From Dehalococcoidia bacterium (GTDB lineage: Bacteria > Chloroflexota > Dehalococcoidia > UBA2979), in assembly GCA_004296805.1 (NCBI GenBank), contig SCVR01000117.1, positions 1 to 34,626 of the forward strand: a DNA stretch of 34,626 nucleotides, in the 5' to 3' direction. A model generated the notes under the pieces. That model searched no databases. It was given only the letters and a program-made list of their open reading frames with translations, and had not been told where the DNA came from. Both the position numbers and the translations under genes were made by a program. Of this stretch, positions 22,765 through 32,089 are shown in pieces (position 1 is the first letter of the stretch; each line of letters opens with the position of its first letter).

Positions 22765-25635
22765 ATGGGATTCCACGACGACGGTGAAGAACGCGGCAAC
22801 CTCGGCCCGCCGCCGGAGATCTTCCGGTTCGGTGGTATGGCCCGCGACCGTCGCCCACCTGCGGGCGCCTTGAAGTGGGTGGGCCTCGCCGCTGCTGCCG
22901 TCGTGATCTTCCTGACGCTGGACACGCTGAAGTCGATCTACGTGGACGTGCTGTGGTTCACGTCCGTGGGGTTCGGCTCCGTCTACAAGACGGTGGTGAT
23001 GTGGCAGGTCGTGCTGTTCGTCGCGGGCACCTTCATCACGGTCGCCGCGGTCGGCGGCAACATCTGGCTGGCGCGCCGCCTCGCGCCACAGGGCGTGGAT
23101 GAGTCGTTCCTGGAAGAAGTCGACCCTGAGGCGATCCGTCGCCTGGGCACCATCCTGCTGATCGCTGGCACGATCTTCCTCGGGCTGATCCTCGGCGCGG
23201 CCGCCTCGGGCGCGTGGCAGACGCTCGCGGCATGGCGAAACGCCGTCGAGTTCGGGCGAACCGATCCCCAGTTCAACCGCGACATTTCTTTCTACCTTTT
23301 CACCCTGCCGGCGTGGCACGCGATCCGCGCCTGGGTCCTCGGTGTGGTCACCGTCTCCCTGCTGGGCGCGGGCGCGGTCTATGCGCTCACGATGTCGCTG
23401 CAGCGGTTCGAGTTGAACATCACGCGCGCGATGCGCATCCACCTGTCGATCCTGGTTGCAATCCTGCTGCTCCTGATCACCGTCGGCTCGTATCTCGCGA
23501 TGTTCGACCTCGTCACCCGCGGGACGGGGATCGTCTACGGCGCCATGTACACCGACGTGAACGCGCGCCTACCTGTGCGGTATCTGCTGGTCGCCCTGGG
23601 CCTGTTTGCCACCGTCGTGACGGCGATCAACCCGTTCATGTCGGAGCGTGGCTATCGGGCGCCCGGGTTCGCCCTCGGCCTCTGGGTGTTCGCGGGGATC
23701 GTCGGCGGCGTGCTGTACCCCTCCACGATCCAGCGCTTCTCGGTCGAACCGAACGAGCGCCAGAAGGAAGAGCAGTTCATCGGCCGCAACATCGAGGCGA
23801 CGCGCTTTGCGTTCGGCCTCGACAAGGTGGAGGAGTCCCAGTACCCCGCGAACCAGGCCGTGACGCCGAAGGAGTTCGAGGAGAACCCGGAGACGATCCG
23901 GAACATCCGGCTGCTGGACCCGATCCCGTTGCTGGACACGTTCAACCAGATCCAGGCGATCCGGCAGTTCTACACGTTCCGCGATGTGGACGTGGACCGG
24001 TACAACATCGGCGGGCGTCCCCGCCAGGTGATGGTGGCGGCGCGAGAACTCGACGTGACGCGTGCGCAGGACCGGAACTGGACGCGCGAGCGCCTGCAAC
24101 TGACTCACGGCTTCGGCGCCGTGGTGTCACCGGTGAACGAGGTCCGTGAGGAGGGGCTGCCTATCCTGCTGACCTCGGACATTCCGCCGAAGTCGGACGT
24201 GCTGCCGCTGACGCCGGACGGATCGCGCATCTACTTCGGAGAACTGACCAACCACTACGTGGTCGGGCGATCAAGTGAGCCGGAGTTCGACTACCCGCTC
24301 GGCGAGGGCAACGCGGAAACGCACTATGTCCCCGACCGGGGGATCCGGATGAACTCCATCGTGCGACGGGCGGCGCTCGCGTGGCAGTTGGGCGACCAGA
24401 ACCTGCTGATCTCAGAGCGAGTGACCGCGGACTCGCGGCTCCTGATGCGACGGAACATCACCGAGCGCGTGAGCCACGTTGCGCCGTGGCTGCACCTGGA
24501 CAGTGACCCATACGCCGTCATCCTGGACGGCAAGGTGATGTGGCTGATGTCGGCGTACACCACGACCACGAAGTTCCCCTACTCGCAGCCGCGCGAGGGA
24601 GGTGTGAACTACATCCGGAACAGCGTCACGGTCACGGTGGACGCGCAGACCGGGGACATGCGGTTCTACCTGCAGGACCCCACCGACCCGATCGCCTCGA
24701 CGTGGGCGAAGGTGTTCCCGGGTCTGCTCCACCCGATGTCCGAGCTCCCCCCGGGTCTGCGCGAGCACCTGCGCTATCCACTCGATCTCTTCAAGATGCA
24801 GTCGCAGACGTACCTGCGCTACCACATCACCGACGCGAACGTGCTGTTCATCGGCGAGGACGCGTGGAACATCCCGACCGAGCGGTTCCGTGACCAGGAG
24901 CAGCCGGTCGAGCCGTATTACGTCGTGATGTCCCTGCCGCGCGGGGATGGCAAGCCTGAAGGCAAGTCCGAGTTCGTCCTGATCATGCCGTTCACGCCGC
25001 GACAACGGCAGAACACCGTGGCGTGGCTCGCGGGGCGCTCGGACGGCGACCTCTACGGTGGCCTCCGTGGCTATCGATTCCCCACCGAGGCACTGGTCTT
25101 CGGGCCGGCGCAGATCGAGGCGCGGATCGACCAGAACCCGGGCATCTCCGCGCAACTGACGCTGTGGAACCAGTCCGGGTCGCAGGTGATCCGCGGCAAC
25201 CTGCTGATGATCCCCGTAGGGTCCTCGTTCCTCTTCGTCGAGCCGATCTACCTCCAGGCTGAGAACTCGAGGCTTCCGGAACTCGTGCGCGTTGTGGTCG
25301 CCAACGGCAACAACGTGGCGATGGAGAAGACGTTGACCGAGGCGATCGAGGTGTTGCTCGGCAAGCGCCAGTCCTCGCTGCCGGGGGCCACGCAGCAGCC
25401 CGGACAGACTCCGGGCAACCAGGCCGGCCAGCCGGGGGCGCAGCCCACGCCTGCTCCGACGCCTGCCGCGGGTGCGACGCCGAGGGCGATCCCGACGGGT
25501 GACCTCCAGAAGTTGCTGGAGGAGGCACAGAGGAGCCAGCAGACGACGCAGGCCGAGCTGGACCGTCTGAAGCAGATCCTGGACGCGATCCAGCGACAAC
25601 TCGGGCCCACGCCGACACCAACGCCATCCCGGTAG
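22765..25635 (+). CDS. UPF0182 family large membrane protein
   Basis: The product (957 residues from ATG 22765) has about seven membrane helices in the first ~310 residues, including LKWVGLAAAAVVIFLTLDTL and MRIHLSILVAILLLLITVGSYL, then a large extracytoplasmic region of about 550 residues with the family's typical blocks (NIRLLDPIPLLDTFNQIQAIRQF, TYLRYHITDANVLFIGEDAW). A Pro/Ala/Thr/Gln linker and a C-terminal coiled coil (LQKLLEEAQRSQQTTQAELD) end the protein. Function of UPF0182 is unknown. AGGAG 4 bases before the ATG fixes the start; the track start 22627 lies inside argB. It is embedded between argB and argD with 41-46 bp gaps, so co-transcription is likely. Confidence 0.92.
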   Translation: MGFHDDGEERGNLGPPPEIFRFGGMARDRRPPAGALKWVGLAAAAVVIFLTLDTLKSIYVDVLWFTSVGFGSVYKTVVMWQVVLFVAGTFITVAAVGGNIWLARRLAPQGVDESFLEEVDPEAIRRLGTILLIAGTIFLGLILGAAASGAWQTLAAWRNAVEFGRTDPQFNRDISFYLFTLPAWHAIRAWVLGVVTVSLLGAGAVYALTMSLQRFELNITRAMRIHLSILVAILLLLITVGSYLAMFDLVTRGTGIVYGAMYTDVNARLPVRYLLVALGLFATVVTAINPFMSERGYRAPGFALGLWVFAGIVGGVLYPSTIQRFSVEPNERQKEEQFIGRNIEATRFAFGLDKVEESQYPANQAVTPKEFEENPETIRNIRLLDPIPLLDTFNQIQAIRQFYTFRDVDVDRYNIGGRPRQVMVAARELDVTRAQDRNWTRERLQLTHGFGAVVSPVNEVREEGLPILLTSDIPPKSDVLPLTPDGSRIYFGELTNHYVVGRSSEPEFDYPLGEGNAETHYVPDRGIRMNSIVRRAALAWQLGDQNLLISERVTADSRLLMRRNITERVSHVAPWLHLDSDPYAVILDGKVMWLMSAYTTTTKFPYSQPREGGVNYIRNSVTVTVDAQTGDMRFYLQDPTDPIASTWAKVFPGLLHPMSELPPGLREHLRYPLDLFKMQSQTYLRYHITDANVLFIGEDAWNIPTERFRDQEQPVEPYYVVMSLPRGDGKPEGKSEFVLIMPFTPRQRQNTVAWLAGRSDGDLYGGLRGYRFPTEALVFGPAQIEARIDQNPGISAQLTLWNQSGSQVIRGNLLMIPVGSSFLFVEPIYLQAENSRLPELVRVVVANGNNVAMEKTLTEAIEVLLGKRQSSLPGATQQPGQTPGNQAGQPGAQPTPAPTPAAGATPRAIPTGDLQKLLEEAQRSQQTTQAELDRLKQILDAIQRQLGPTPTPTPSR

Positions 25636-25676
25636 TCCGAGGGCAGCGCACCAGTCAGTCAGCAGAGGAGCGAGCG

Positions 25677-26882
25677 GTGAGCGATATCCCAACACGGGAC
25701 GCAGCGGTGCACATGACGAACTACCGGCGCATGCCGGTCACGATCGTGCGTGGCGAAGGCAGCCGTGTCTGGGACACCGAGGGCCGCGAGTACCTGGACT
25801 TCATCCAGGGCGTCGCCGTGAATTCGCTCGGACATGCGAACCCAGGCCTCGCAGACGTGATCGCGAAGCAGGCGCACACGCTGATGGCCACCTCGAACCT
25901 CTTCTACACCGAGGAGCGCACGCGGCTGGCTGAACTCCTCGTCGCGAACTCGGTCCTTGACCGCGTCTTCTTCTGCAACTCCGGTGCAGAGGCCGTGGAG
26001 GGCGCGATCAAGATCGCGCGCAAGTGGGGGATCCAGAACCGGGAGGGGGCGTACGAGATTATCTCGACGCACAACTCGTTCCATGGACGCACCCTCGCGG
26101 CCGTCGCCGCGACCGGGACACCGCACTACCGCGAGCCGTTCGGCCCGCCGATGCCGGGCTTCGTCTTCGTCGACTACAACGACGTCGAGCAGATCAAGGC
26201 CGCGACCACACCTCGGACATGCGCGGTGTTGCTCGAGCCAATCCAGGGTGAGGGCGGCGTGAACGTCCCGGATGCCGACTACCTGAAGCGCGTGCGGGCG
26301 TGGTGCGACGAACAAGGGATCCTGCTGATCCTGGACGAGGTGCAGACCGGCGTCGGGCGCACGGGGACGATGTGGGCATACGAGCAGGCTGGCATCGAGC
26401 CGGACATCATGACGTCCGCGAAGGGGCTCGGCGGGGGTATGCCGATCGGTGCGGTGCTGGCGAAGGAGGCCTACGCAGTCTTCGAACCCGGCGACCACGG
26501 GTCCACCTTCGGCGGAAACTCGCTGGCGGTCGCAGCGGGTGCGTACGTCATCACCCAGATGATCGACGGGGGTGTGATCGCGAACGCCATGGCACGCGGG
26601 GATCAACTGGCGCGGCGGTTGGCGGCCCTTGAGGATGTGTCGCCGCTGGTCGGCGGACAGCGCGGCGCGGGCCTCCTGCGGGGCCTGGAACTCACGGCCG
26701 ACGTCGCGCCTGAGGTGGTCGCGCGCTCGCTCGAACGCGGGCTGATCCTCAACCCGGTCCGGCCCAACGTGGTGCGGTTCATGCCGCCCCTGACCGTGAC
26801 GGCGGAGGAGATCGACCGCGCGGTCGAGATCGTCGGCGGGGTCGTCAGAGACCTCGCCGCCGAGCGAGCAGCGGCCCGATAG
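25677..26882 (+). CDS. argD: Acetylornithine aminotransferase
   Basis: The 401-residue product is a class III PLP aminotransferase that converts N-acetylglutamate semialdehyde to N-acetylornithine. It shows GEGSRVWDTEGREYLDFIQG, FFCNSGAEAVEGAIKIARKW, STHNSFHGRTLAAVAATG, LILDEVQTGVGRTGTMWAYE and the PLP lysine in MTSAKGLGGGMPIGAVLA, followed by STFGGNSLAVAA. The fold class cannot by itself exclude related omega-aminotransferases, but the arg context decides. The start is a GTG with GAGGAG upstream; an ATG at codon 12 is a later alternative. Confidence 0.94.
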   Translation: MSDIPTRDAAVHMTNYRRMPVTIVRGEGSRVWDTEGREYLDFIQGVAVNSLGHANPGLADVIAKQAHTLMATSNLFYTEERTRLAELLVANSVLDRVFFCNSGAEAVEGAIKIARKWGIQNREGAYEIISTHNSFHGRTLAAVAATGTPHYREPFGPPMPGFVFVDYNDVEQIKAATTPRTCAVLLEPIQGEGGVNVPDADYLKRVRAWCDEQGILLILDEVQTGVGRTGTMWAYEQAGIEPDIMTSAKGLGGGMPIGAVLAKEAYAVFEPGDHGSTFGGNSLAVAAGAYVITQMIDGGVIANAMARGDQLARRLAALEDVSPLVGGQRGAGLLRGLELTADVAPEVVARSLERGLILNPVRPNVVRFMPPLTVTAEEIDRAVEIVGGVVRDLAAERAAAR

Positions 26883-26913
26883 GCCGTCGCGCCCGCGCAC
26901 GCTGCGCGAGGGC

Positions 26914-26919
26914 TAGGAT
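26914..26919 (+). promoter_or_regulatory. -10-like element before the sensor kinase gene
   Basis: TAGGAT lies 30 bases before ATG 26950, with a GGGGG tract just before the start acting as ribosome binding site. It would let the kinase be expressed separately from argD. No clear -35 was found. Confidence 0.3.
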
Positions 26920-26949
26920 GGGCGCGGCGGGCGGGACGCAGGGGGCGCG

Positions 26950-29598
26950 ATGAGCGGGCTGTTCAACCGGCTCGCGGTGCAAACCGCGCTTTTCGCCATC
27001 GCCGTCCTCGTGCTCGTCGGGATCGTGCTGGCCATCCAGGTGGGCGCCGCCGTTGGCAAGAACGAGGAAGACCACTACAACGATCACATCCGGCGCGGCC
27101 GCGACCAGCTCCAGGAGCAGGTCACGACGTTCGCCAACCTCACGGAGACCGGCGCCGTGGTGCTGTCCGGGAGTCCTGAGCTGCGCGAGGCGGTCGCGAA
27201 GCGTGATGTCGCCGCAGCACTGAAGGCCGCCACCAACTTCTCGGAGATCGTCGGTACCCCGTTCCAGGGCACGCCTGGCATGCAGTTGTACGACGCCAGG
27301 GGCACTCTGCTGGTCCGGGCGCACACTCCGCTGAACAACCGTCAGCAGATCACACCGACCGAGGTCGCCCGCGTCCTCCGTGACGGCCAGTCGATCGGCG
27401 GCGTCCGTCACGATGAGTTGCTCGGCCTCGTGCTCTCGGGAGTGGCAGCGATCCGCAACTCGGATGGGGCCATCGTCGGGGCGATCGAGGTGATGTCCAC
27501 CATCGACTCCTCGTTCGCCATGGACCGGGCGAAGGCGTTGGGTATGAACGTCGCCATTTTCGACAAGGGCGGCGTGGTCGCCTCGTCCGAGGGCGACCTC
27601 CGGCTGGGCCCGGAGGAGATCACGAGAGCCGTCGCGGCCCAACAGAAGGATGGGACGGCGACCGTGATGGCAGGAGCCGAGAAGTACCTCTCAGCGTTCG
27701 TACCGCTGGCCTCTCCGAGCGGTGCCGAACTCGGGTACCTTTACGTCGGCATCGATGAGGGCGAGATCGACCAGGCGATCGCCGCGACCCGCCTCCGCAT
27801 GCTGCGGAGCGTGGCGCTGGCAACCGCGGCGGCAGCGGTACTGGGATGGGGCGCATCCCTGTTGGCGATCCGGCCGATCCAGTCGTTGGCCCAAGCGGCC
27901 CGACGGATCCAGGCCAACGATCTCGAAAGCGCGGTACCAATCGCGGGCCCAGCGGAGATCCGAGGACTCGGAGAAGCACTCGACGACATGCGCCTCGCGA
28001 TCCGGGAGGGCCGTGAGGCCATGCTCCTGGCCAACCGTGACCTGGCCGCACAGTTCGACGTGTCCACCGTCACCCTGACGGAGGTCACGCACGACCTGAC
28101 GGTGATCCAAGCGGTGCTCTCGCACCTCTCGGGCGAACGCTCCGGTGGCCTCGCCGGGGCAGCCGAGGAACTCGCCGATCTCGCGTGGCTGGACGGCGTG
28201 TTCGTGGCGGTTGCGACCGAAGCTGGTGACCTATCGGTCGCAGCGGTGGCGAACCTGGCTCCGGGGACGGCAGACGTCACGTTGAACCTCGCCCGGCAAC
28301 GCGTGGACGGCGACCTCTCCCGCGAATGGGAGGTCACGGATACCTCCGCCAACGGGGATACGGCTCGCCTCGCCGCATGGGGCGTCGGCGGCGTCTTCAT
28401 GACGCCGATGCTTACCCCCGACGGTGTGGCGGGCGTCCTCGCTATCACGTCCGCCGGACCGCTGAGCCTCACGGAGCGCCGACGTGACCTGGTCCGATCG
28501 GTGACGCGCGAGGTTGCGGCCACGCTTGAGCGCACGGAACTGCAGGACGAGGTCGATGAGAACCGTCGGATCGCGGAGGCCGTCCTCCGGGAGATGTCAG
28601 ACGGCGTGCTGGTGGTCGACCAGGAAGGGATCTGCCGGATCGCTAACCCGGCCGCGATCCGCCTGCTCGGCCGGGGACGCGCGGACATGATCGGGCAGCC
28701 ATGGGGCGCCTTCATCCCCCTCGCGGCCGAGACCCTTGAAGCGTTGCGGCTTCGGGCGTACCACCCAACCGGGCTTCCGGCTGCTCCCGCAATCCTCGCG
28801 TTGCGCGACCGACAGCTGGCCGTGACCTCCGGCCCGTTCCCTGACCCGGACCCCTCGCGCTCCGGCATGCTCGTCCTGCTCCGAGACCTCTCCGCAGAGG
28901 CCGAGGCGGAGCGCGTCAAGCAGGACTTCGTCTCCATGGTGGGGCACGAACTCCGCACACCCCTCACCTTGATCCGCACGACGATCGACCTCCTGTTCGA
29001 AGGCGACGCAGGAGCGCTGAACACCACGCAGAGCCGAATCGTCGAAGTGTTGCGTAACAACGCCGACCGCTTGATGTCGCTGATCACCGACCTTCTCGAC
29101 ATGTCGGCCCTTGACTCCGGGCGCATGCAGATCAACCCCGCGAATGTGGAGATCGATGCGATCGTCCGGGGGGTGATGGAAGATGTGCAGGGGACGGCAA
29201 CCGCGAAGCAACACTCGCTCCGAGCGGAGGTCCCCACCTCGCTCACCGTGTGGGCAGATGCAGTGCGCGCCCAGCAGATCCTCCAGAACCTCGTGGGGAA
29301 CGCGATCAAGTACACACCCGTCGGCGGCGTGATCGAGGTGCGGGTGCGCGAGGTGCCGGGCGGGTTCGTCGAGGTCTCCGTACGCGACGATGGCATCGGG
29401 ATCCCACCCGAGGAGCAGGCCCACCTGTTCGAGAAGTTCTACCGGACGACGGCGGGCCGCCGGACGACCGGTGGCACCGGCCTCGGACTGGCAATCGCGA
29501 AGTCGTTCGTCGAACTGCACGGGGGCCAGATCTGGTGCGAATCGGACGGGCGTTCGGGATCGCGCTTCGTCTTCACCCTACCGCGACGCCGGGTATGA
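26950..29598 (+). CDS. Membrane sensor histidine kinase: Cache-HAMP-GAF-PAS-HisKA-HATPase
   Basis: The 882-residue product has a membrane helix at about 10-32, an extracytoplasmic double-Cache-like sensor to about 278 (MQLYDARGTLLVRAHTPLNN, IVGAIEVMSTIDSSF), a second membrane helix at about 284-307, a HAMP segment to about 355, a GAF-like region at about 375-525, and a PAS domain at about 540-650 (DGVLVVDQEGICRIANPAAI). The kinase core has H666 in VSMVGHELRTPLTLI, the N box LQNLVGNAIKYTP, G1 VRDDGIGIPPEE and G2 GGTGLGLAIAKSF. No response regulator gene is adjacent, so the partner is elsewhere. It sits between argD and argG. Cache domains often bind amino acids or small acids, but no ligand can be assigned here. 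Confidence 0.93.
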   Translation: MSGLFNRLAVQTALFAIAVLVLVGIVLAIQVGAAVGKNEEDHYNDHIRRGRDQLQEQVTTFANLTETGAVVLSGSPELREAVAKRDVAAALKAATNFSEIVGTPFQGTPGMQLYDARGTLLVRAHTPLNNRQQITPTEVARVLRDGQSIGGVRHDELLGLVLSGVAAIRNSDGAIVGAIEVMSTIDSSFAMDRAKALGMNVAIFDKGGVVASSEGDLRLGPEEITRAVAAQQKDGTATVMAGAEKYLSAFVPLASPSGAELGYLYVGIDEGEIDQAIAATRLRMLRSVALATAAAAVLGWGASLLAIRPIQSLAQAARRIQANDLESAVPIAGPAEIRGLGEALDDMRLAIREGREAMLLANRDLAAQFDVSTVTLTEVTHDLTVIQAVLSHLSGERSGGLAGAAEELADLAWLDGVFVAVATEAGDLSVAAVANLAPGTADVTLNLARQRVDGDLSREWEVTDTSANGDTARLAAWGVGGVFMTPMLTPDGVAGVLAITSAGPLSLTERRRDLVRSVTREVAATLERTELQDEVDENRRIAEAVLREMSDGVLVVDQEGICRIANPAAIRLLGRGRADMIGQPWGAFIPLAAETLEALRLRAYHPTGLPAAPAILALRDRQLAVTSGPFPDPDPSRSGMLVLLRDLSAEAEAERVKQDFVSMVGHELRTPLTLIRTTIDLLFEGDAGALNTTQSRIVEVLRNNADRLMSLITDLLDMSALDSGRMQINPANVEIDAIVRGVMEDVQGTATAKQHSLRAEVPTSLTVWADAVRAQQILQNLVGNAIKYTPVGGVIEVRVREVPGGFVEVSVRDDGIGIPPEEQAHLFEKFYRTTAGRRTTGGTGLGLAIAKSFVELHGGQIWCESDGRSGSRFVFTLPRRRV

Positions 29599-29599
29599 T
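29572..29599 (+). promoter_or_regulatory. Candidate argG promoter
   Basis: TTCACC (29572-29577) and TATGAT (29594-29599) are separated by 16 bases and overlap the end of the kinase gene. The leader to ATG 29643 is about 37 bases and contains GAGG 6-7 bases before the start. Confidence 0.5.
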
Positions 29600-29642
29600 C
29601 AGGCCGTCCTGACCCGTCCCTGACCACCCCACTGAGGCCCAC

Positions 29643-30878
29643 ATGCCCGAGAAGATCGTCCTCGCCTACTCCGGTGGACTCGACACCTCCGTTGCCGCGC
29701 ACTGGCTGCGCGTCGAGCGCGGCTATGAGGTCCACTGCCTGACGGTCGACCTGGGCGCGCTCGGGGATGTCGAGGGCGCCCGCCGCCGCTCGGCCGAGGC
29801 AGGCGCCGCGAGCATCGACGTCGTGGACGCACGCGAGGACTTCCTGCGCTACTTCGTCTTCCCGGCCCTGCAGGCCAACGTCCTCTACGAGGGGCGATAC
29901 CCGCTCGCGACGGCGCTGGGGCGACCATTGATCGCGAAGTTGCTGGTGGACAAGGCGCGCGCTGTGGGCGCGACCGCGGTGGCACACGGCTGCACCGGCA
30001 AAGGCAACGACCAGGTACGCCTCGACGTCGGCGTGCAGACGCTGGCGCCGGATCTCCAGATCGTCGGCACGACGCGTGAGCACTCGATCTCGCGGGACGA
30101 GGCGCTCGCGTACGCGGCGAAGCACGGCATCTCCGTGCGGCAGACACTCGCCTCGCCGTATTCCACCGACGAGAACCTGTGGGGGCGCTCGATCGAAGCC
30201 GGCATCCTTGAGGACCCGTGGCTGGCCCCGCCCGAGGATGTGTACGAGTGGACGAAGCCGCTCGACCAGACTCCCGCGAAGCCGGTGGTCGTAGAGATCC
30301 GCTTCGAGCAGGGGATCCCGGTGGCGCTCGATGGCGAGGCGCTCGGCCCGGTCGCACTCGTCGAGCGGCTGAACGCCCTCGGCGGTGAGCACGGCATAGG
30401 CCGCATCGACATGATCGAGAACCGCCTCGTGGGGATTAAGTCGCGGGAGATCTACGAGTCGCCGGCGGCCGTGATCCTGCTGGAGGCGCACCAGATCCTG
30501 GAGCAACTGACGCTCACGAAGCAGCAGGTGCGCTTCAAGGACCGCGTCGGCCAGGAGTACGCCGACCTCGTGTACAACGGCTTGTGGTTCACTTCGCACC
30601 ACCGCGACCTCGCGCAGTACGTGACGAGCACGCAACGGCACGTCACCGGGGACGTGAAGTTGCGCCTCTGGCACGGCACGATCTCCGTGCAGGGCCGCCG
30701 CGCAGAGAAGAGCCTCTACTCGCAGCAGCTGGCGACGTACAACAAAGAGGGCGACCTGTTCGACCAGTCGCACGCGGCGGGCTTCATCCGACTCCACGGC
30801 CTGCAGGCGCAGATCCAGGCCCACCGTCAGATGCTGACGGAGCCGGGCGACCTGCTCCGCCTCGCCAGCCCGGAGTAG
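29643..30878 (+). CDS. argG: Argininosuccinate synthase
   Basis: The 411-residue product joins citrulline and aspartate using ATP. The N-terminal ATP pyrophosphatase motif VLAYSGGLDTSVAAHWL is clear, followed by AVAHGCTGKGNDQVRLD, DENLWGRSIEAGILEDPW and the C-terminal LWHGTISVQGRRAEKSLYS. Full length for the family. It has its own likely promoter, so argG may be expressed independently of argJBD. Confidence 0.97.
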   Translation: MPEKIVLAYSGGLDTSVAAHWLRVERGYEVHCLTVDLGALGDVEGARRRSAEAGAASIDVVDAREDFLRYFVFPALQANVLYEGRYPLATALGRPLIAKLLVDKARAVGATAVAHGCTGKGNDQVRLDVGVQTLAPDLQIVGTTREHSISRDEALAYAAKHGISVRQTLASPYSTDENLWGRSIEAGILEDPWLAPPEDVYEWTKPLDQTPAKPVVVEIRFEQGIPVALDGEALGPVALVERLNALGGEHGIGRIDMIENRLVGIKSREIYESPAAVILLEAHQILEQLTLTKQQVRFKDRVGQEYADLVYNGLWFTSHHRDLAQYVTSTQRHVTGDVKLRLWHGTISVQGRRAEKSLYSQQLATYNKEGDLFDQSHAAGFIRLHGLQAQIQAHRQMLTEPGDLLRLASPE

Positions 30879-30937
30879 CCGAGGCCGCGACGCACTGGAC
30901 ACGGCACGGATACTGAGGCGGCATTGGGAGCCGCGTC

Positions 30938-31474
30938 ATGAACTGGCTGATCGTCGCCCCGGTCGTCGCAGCAAAGTTCCTGCTGCCGATCGCCCTCATC
31001 CCGTTCCCGTTTCTGGCGGGATGGGCGAACTTCGTGCTCGACACCGTCGACGGCGACCTGCTGATCCCGGCGGGCCTCGGCAATTCGCTCGACCCGAACG
31101 AGAACCACCTCTACCAGAACATCGACAAGGCCGCGGACTACGTCACCTACATCTGCATGGTGATCGCGGCATGGAAGTGGCCGGTCAGGCGCTGGATCAT
31201 CGCGTTCTTCGTGCTCCGCACGATCGGGCAGACGGCGTTCTTCGTCACCCAGAACGAGTTGATGCTGCTGTTCTTCCCGAACTTCCTTGAGCCGCTGTTC
31301 TTGGTCTGTGCCACGCTGCTCCATTTCAAGCGGGCCGCCGCGTGGGACCACCTGACGAAGTACCGCTTCGTGTACGGGCCACTCATCTTCATCTACAAGA
31401 TGCAGGACGAGGTGCTGACACACCTCGTCGACTTCGACCGCTCGGAGGCGATCGGCCGGCTCTTCGGCGGTTGA
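30938..31474 (+). CDS. Membrane protein of unknown function
   Basis: The 178-residue product has about four hydrophobic segments: VAPVVAAKFLLPIALIPFPF, YVTYICMVIAAWKW, RRWIIAFFVLRTIGQTAFFV and LMLLFFPNFLEPLFLVCATLL. Conserved-looking polar parts are DTVDGDLLIPAG, NENHLYQNIDKAADY and the end FIYKMQDEVLTHLVDFDRSE. I do not recognise the family. GGGAG lies about 7 bases before the ATG. It follows argG by 59 bp and is probably co-transcribed with it. Confidence 0.7.
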   Translation: MNWLIVAPVVAAKFLLPIALIPFPFLAGWANFVLDTVDGDLLIPAGLGNSLDPNENHLYQNIDKAADYVTYICMVIAAWKWPVRRWIIAFFVLRTIGQTAFFVTQNELMLLFFPNFLEPLFLVCATLLHFKRAAAWDHLTKYRFVYGPLIFIYKMQDEVLTHLVDFDRSEAIGRLFGG

Positions 31475-31497
31475 CGGAGCCGGACGACTACCGCGTT

Positions 31498-31506
31498 TGC
31501 TATCGT
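31498..31506 (+). promoter_or_regulatory. Extended -10 before the PhnB-like gene
   Basis: TGCTATCGT fits the extended -10 form TGN-TATNNT. The leader to ATG 31534 would be about 20 bases, including GGGAGG. Confidence 0.35.
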
Positions 31507-31533
31507 GCCTCCCCACCGATGGGAGGCATGACG

Positions 31534-32025
31534 ATGAAACCGATCCGAGCGAACCTTTGGTTCGACACTCAGGCCGAGGACGCGGCGCGCTTCTACATCA
31601 GCGTGTTCAAGGATTCGAAGATGGGGAGCATCACGCACTCCCCGGAGGCTGGCCAGGAGATCACGAACCTGCCTCCGGGCAGCGTGCTCACCGTGACGTT
31701 CGAACTCAACGGACAACCCTTCCTCGCCCTCAACGGCGGCCCTGCCTTCACCTTCAGCGAGGCGATCTCCTTCGAACTCCCCTGCACGGATCAGGCCGAA
31801 CTGGACTACTACTGGGACCGGCTCTCCGAGGGCGGTGACCCGGCCGCACAGAATTGCGGGTGGCTGAAGGACAAGTTTGGTGTCTCCTGGCAGGTCGTCC
31901 CGGAGAACTGGGAGGCGATGGCGACCGACCCCGACCAGGCGAAGGTGGAGCGCGTGATGGCGGCCATGTTCGAGATGAAGAAGCTCGACTTTGCCGCGCT
32001 GCAGCGGGCATTCGACGGCACCTAG
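31534..32025 (+). CDS. PhnB-like VOC family protein (3-dmu-9_3-mt domain)
   Basis: The product (163 residues from ATG 31534) shows the PhnB/3-demethylubiquinone-methyltransferase-like VOC fold: IRANLWFDTQAEDAARFYISVF, PGSVLTVTFELNGQPFLALNGG and the signature CGWLKDKFGVSWQVVPENW. Despite the domain name most members are not methyltransferases, and the function is unknown. The ATG at 31534 has GGAGG 7 bases upstream; ATGs at 31519 and 31528 overlap or abut this ribosome binding site, and the track start at 31342 lies inside the upstream gene. Confidence 0.85.
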   Translation: MKPIRANLWFDTQAEDAARFYISVFKDSKMGSITHSPEAGQEITNLPPGSVLTVTFELNGQPFLALNGGPAFTFSEAISFELPCTDQAELDYYWDRLSEGGDPAAQNCGWLKDKFGVSWQVVPENWEAMATDPDQAKVERVMAAMFEMKKLDFAALQRAFDGT

Positions 32026-32077
32026 CCCGGACGCCTCGGCTGCCGGATTCGCCGTCGCACCCAACCGAGGCCTCGTG

Positions 32078-32083
32078 TAGCCT
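32078..32083 (+). promoter_or_regulatory. -10 element of argH (leaderless type)
   Basis: TAGCCT lies 6 bases before ATG 32090, and no Shine-Dalgarno is present in between. Confidence 0.45.
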
Positions 32084-32089
32084 CCGTCC

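Noticed and set aside
27741-29396. 551-residue minus-strand ORF
   Set aside because: Antisense to the sensor kinase, Ser/Arg/Thr-rich shadow.
29439-30902. 487-residue minus-strand ORF
   Set aside because: Antisense to argG; no recognisable motif.
30938-31474. Similarity of DTVDGDLL...DKAADY to the CDP-alcohol phosphatidyltransferase motif
   Set aside because: The DG-x2-AR-x8-G-x3-D-x3-D spacing is not met, so the resemblance is superficial.
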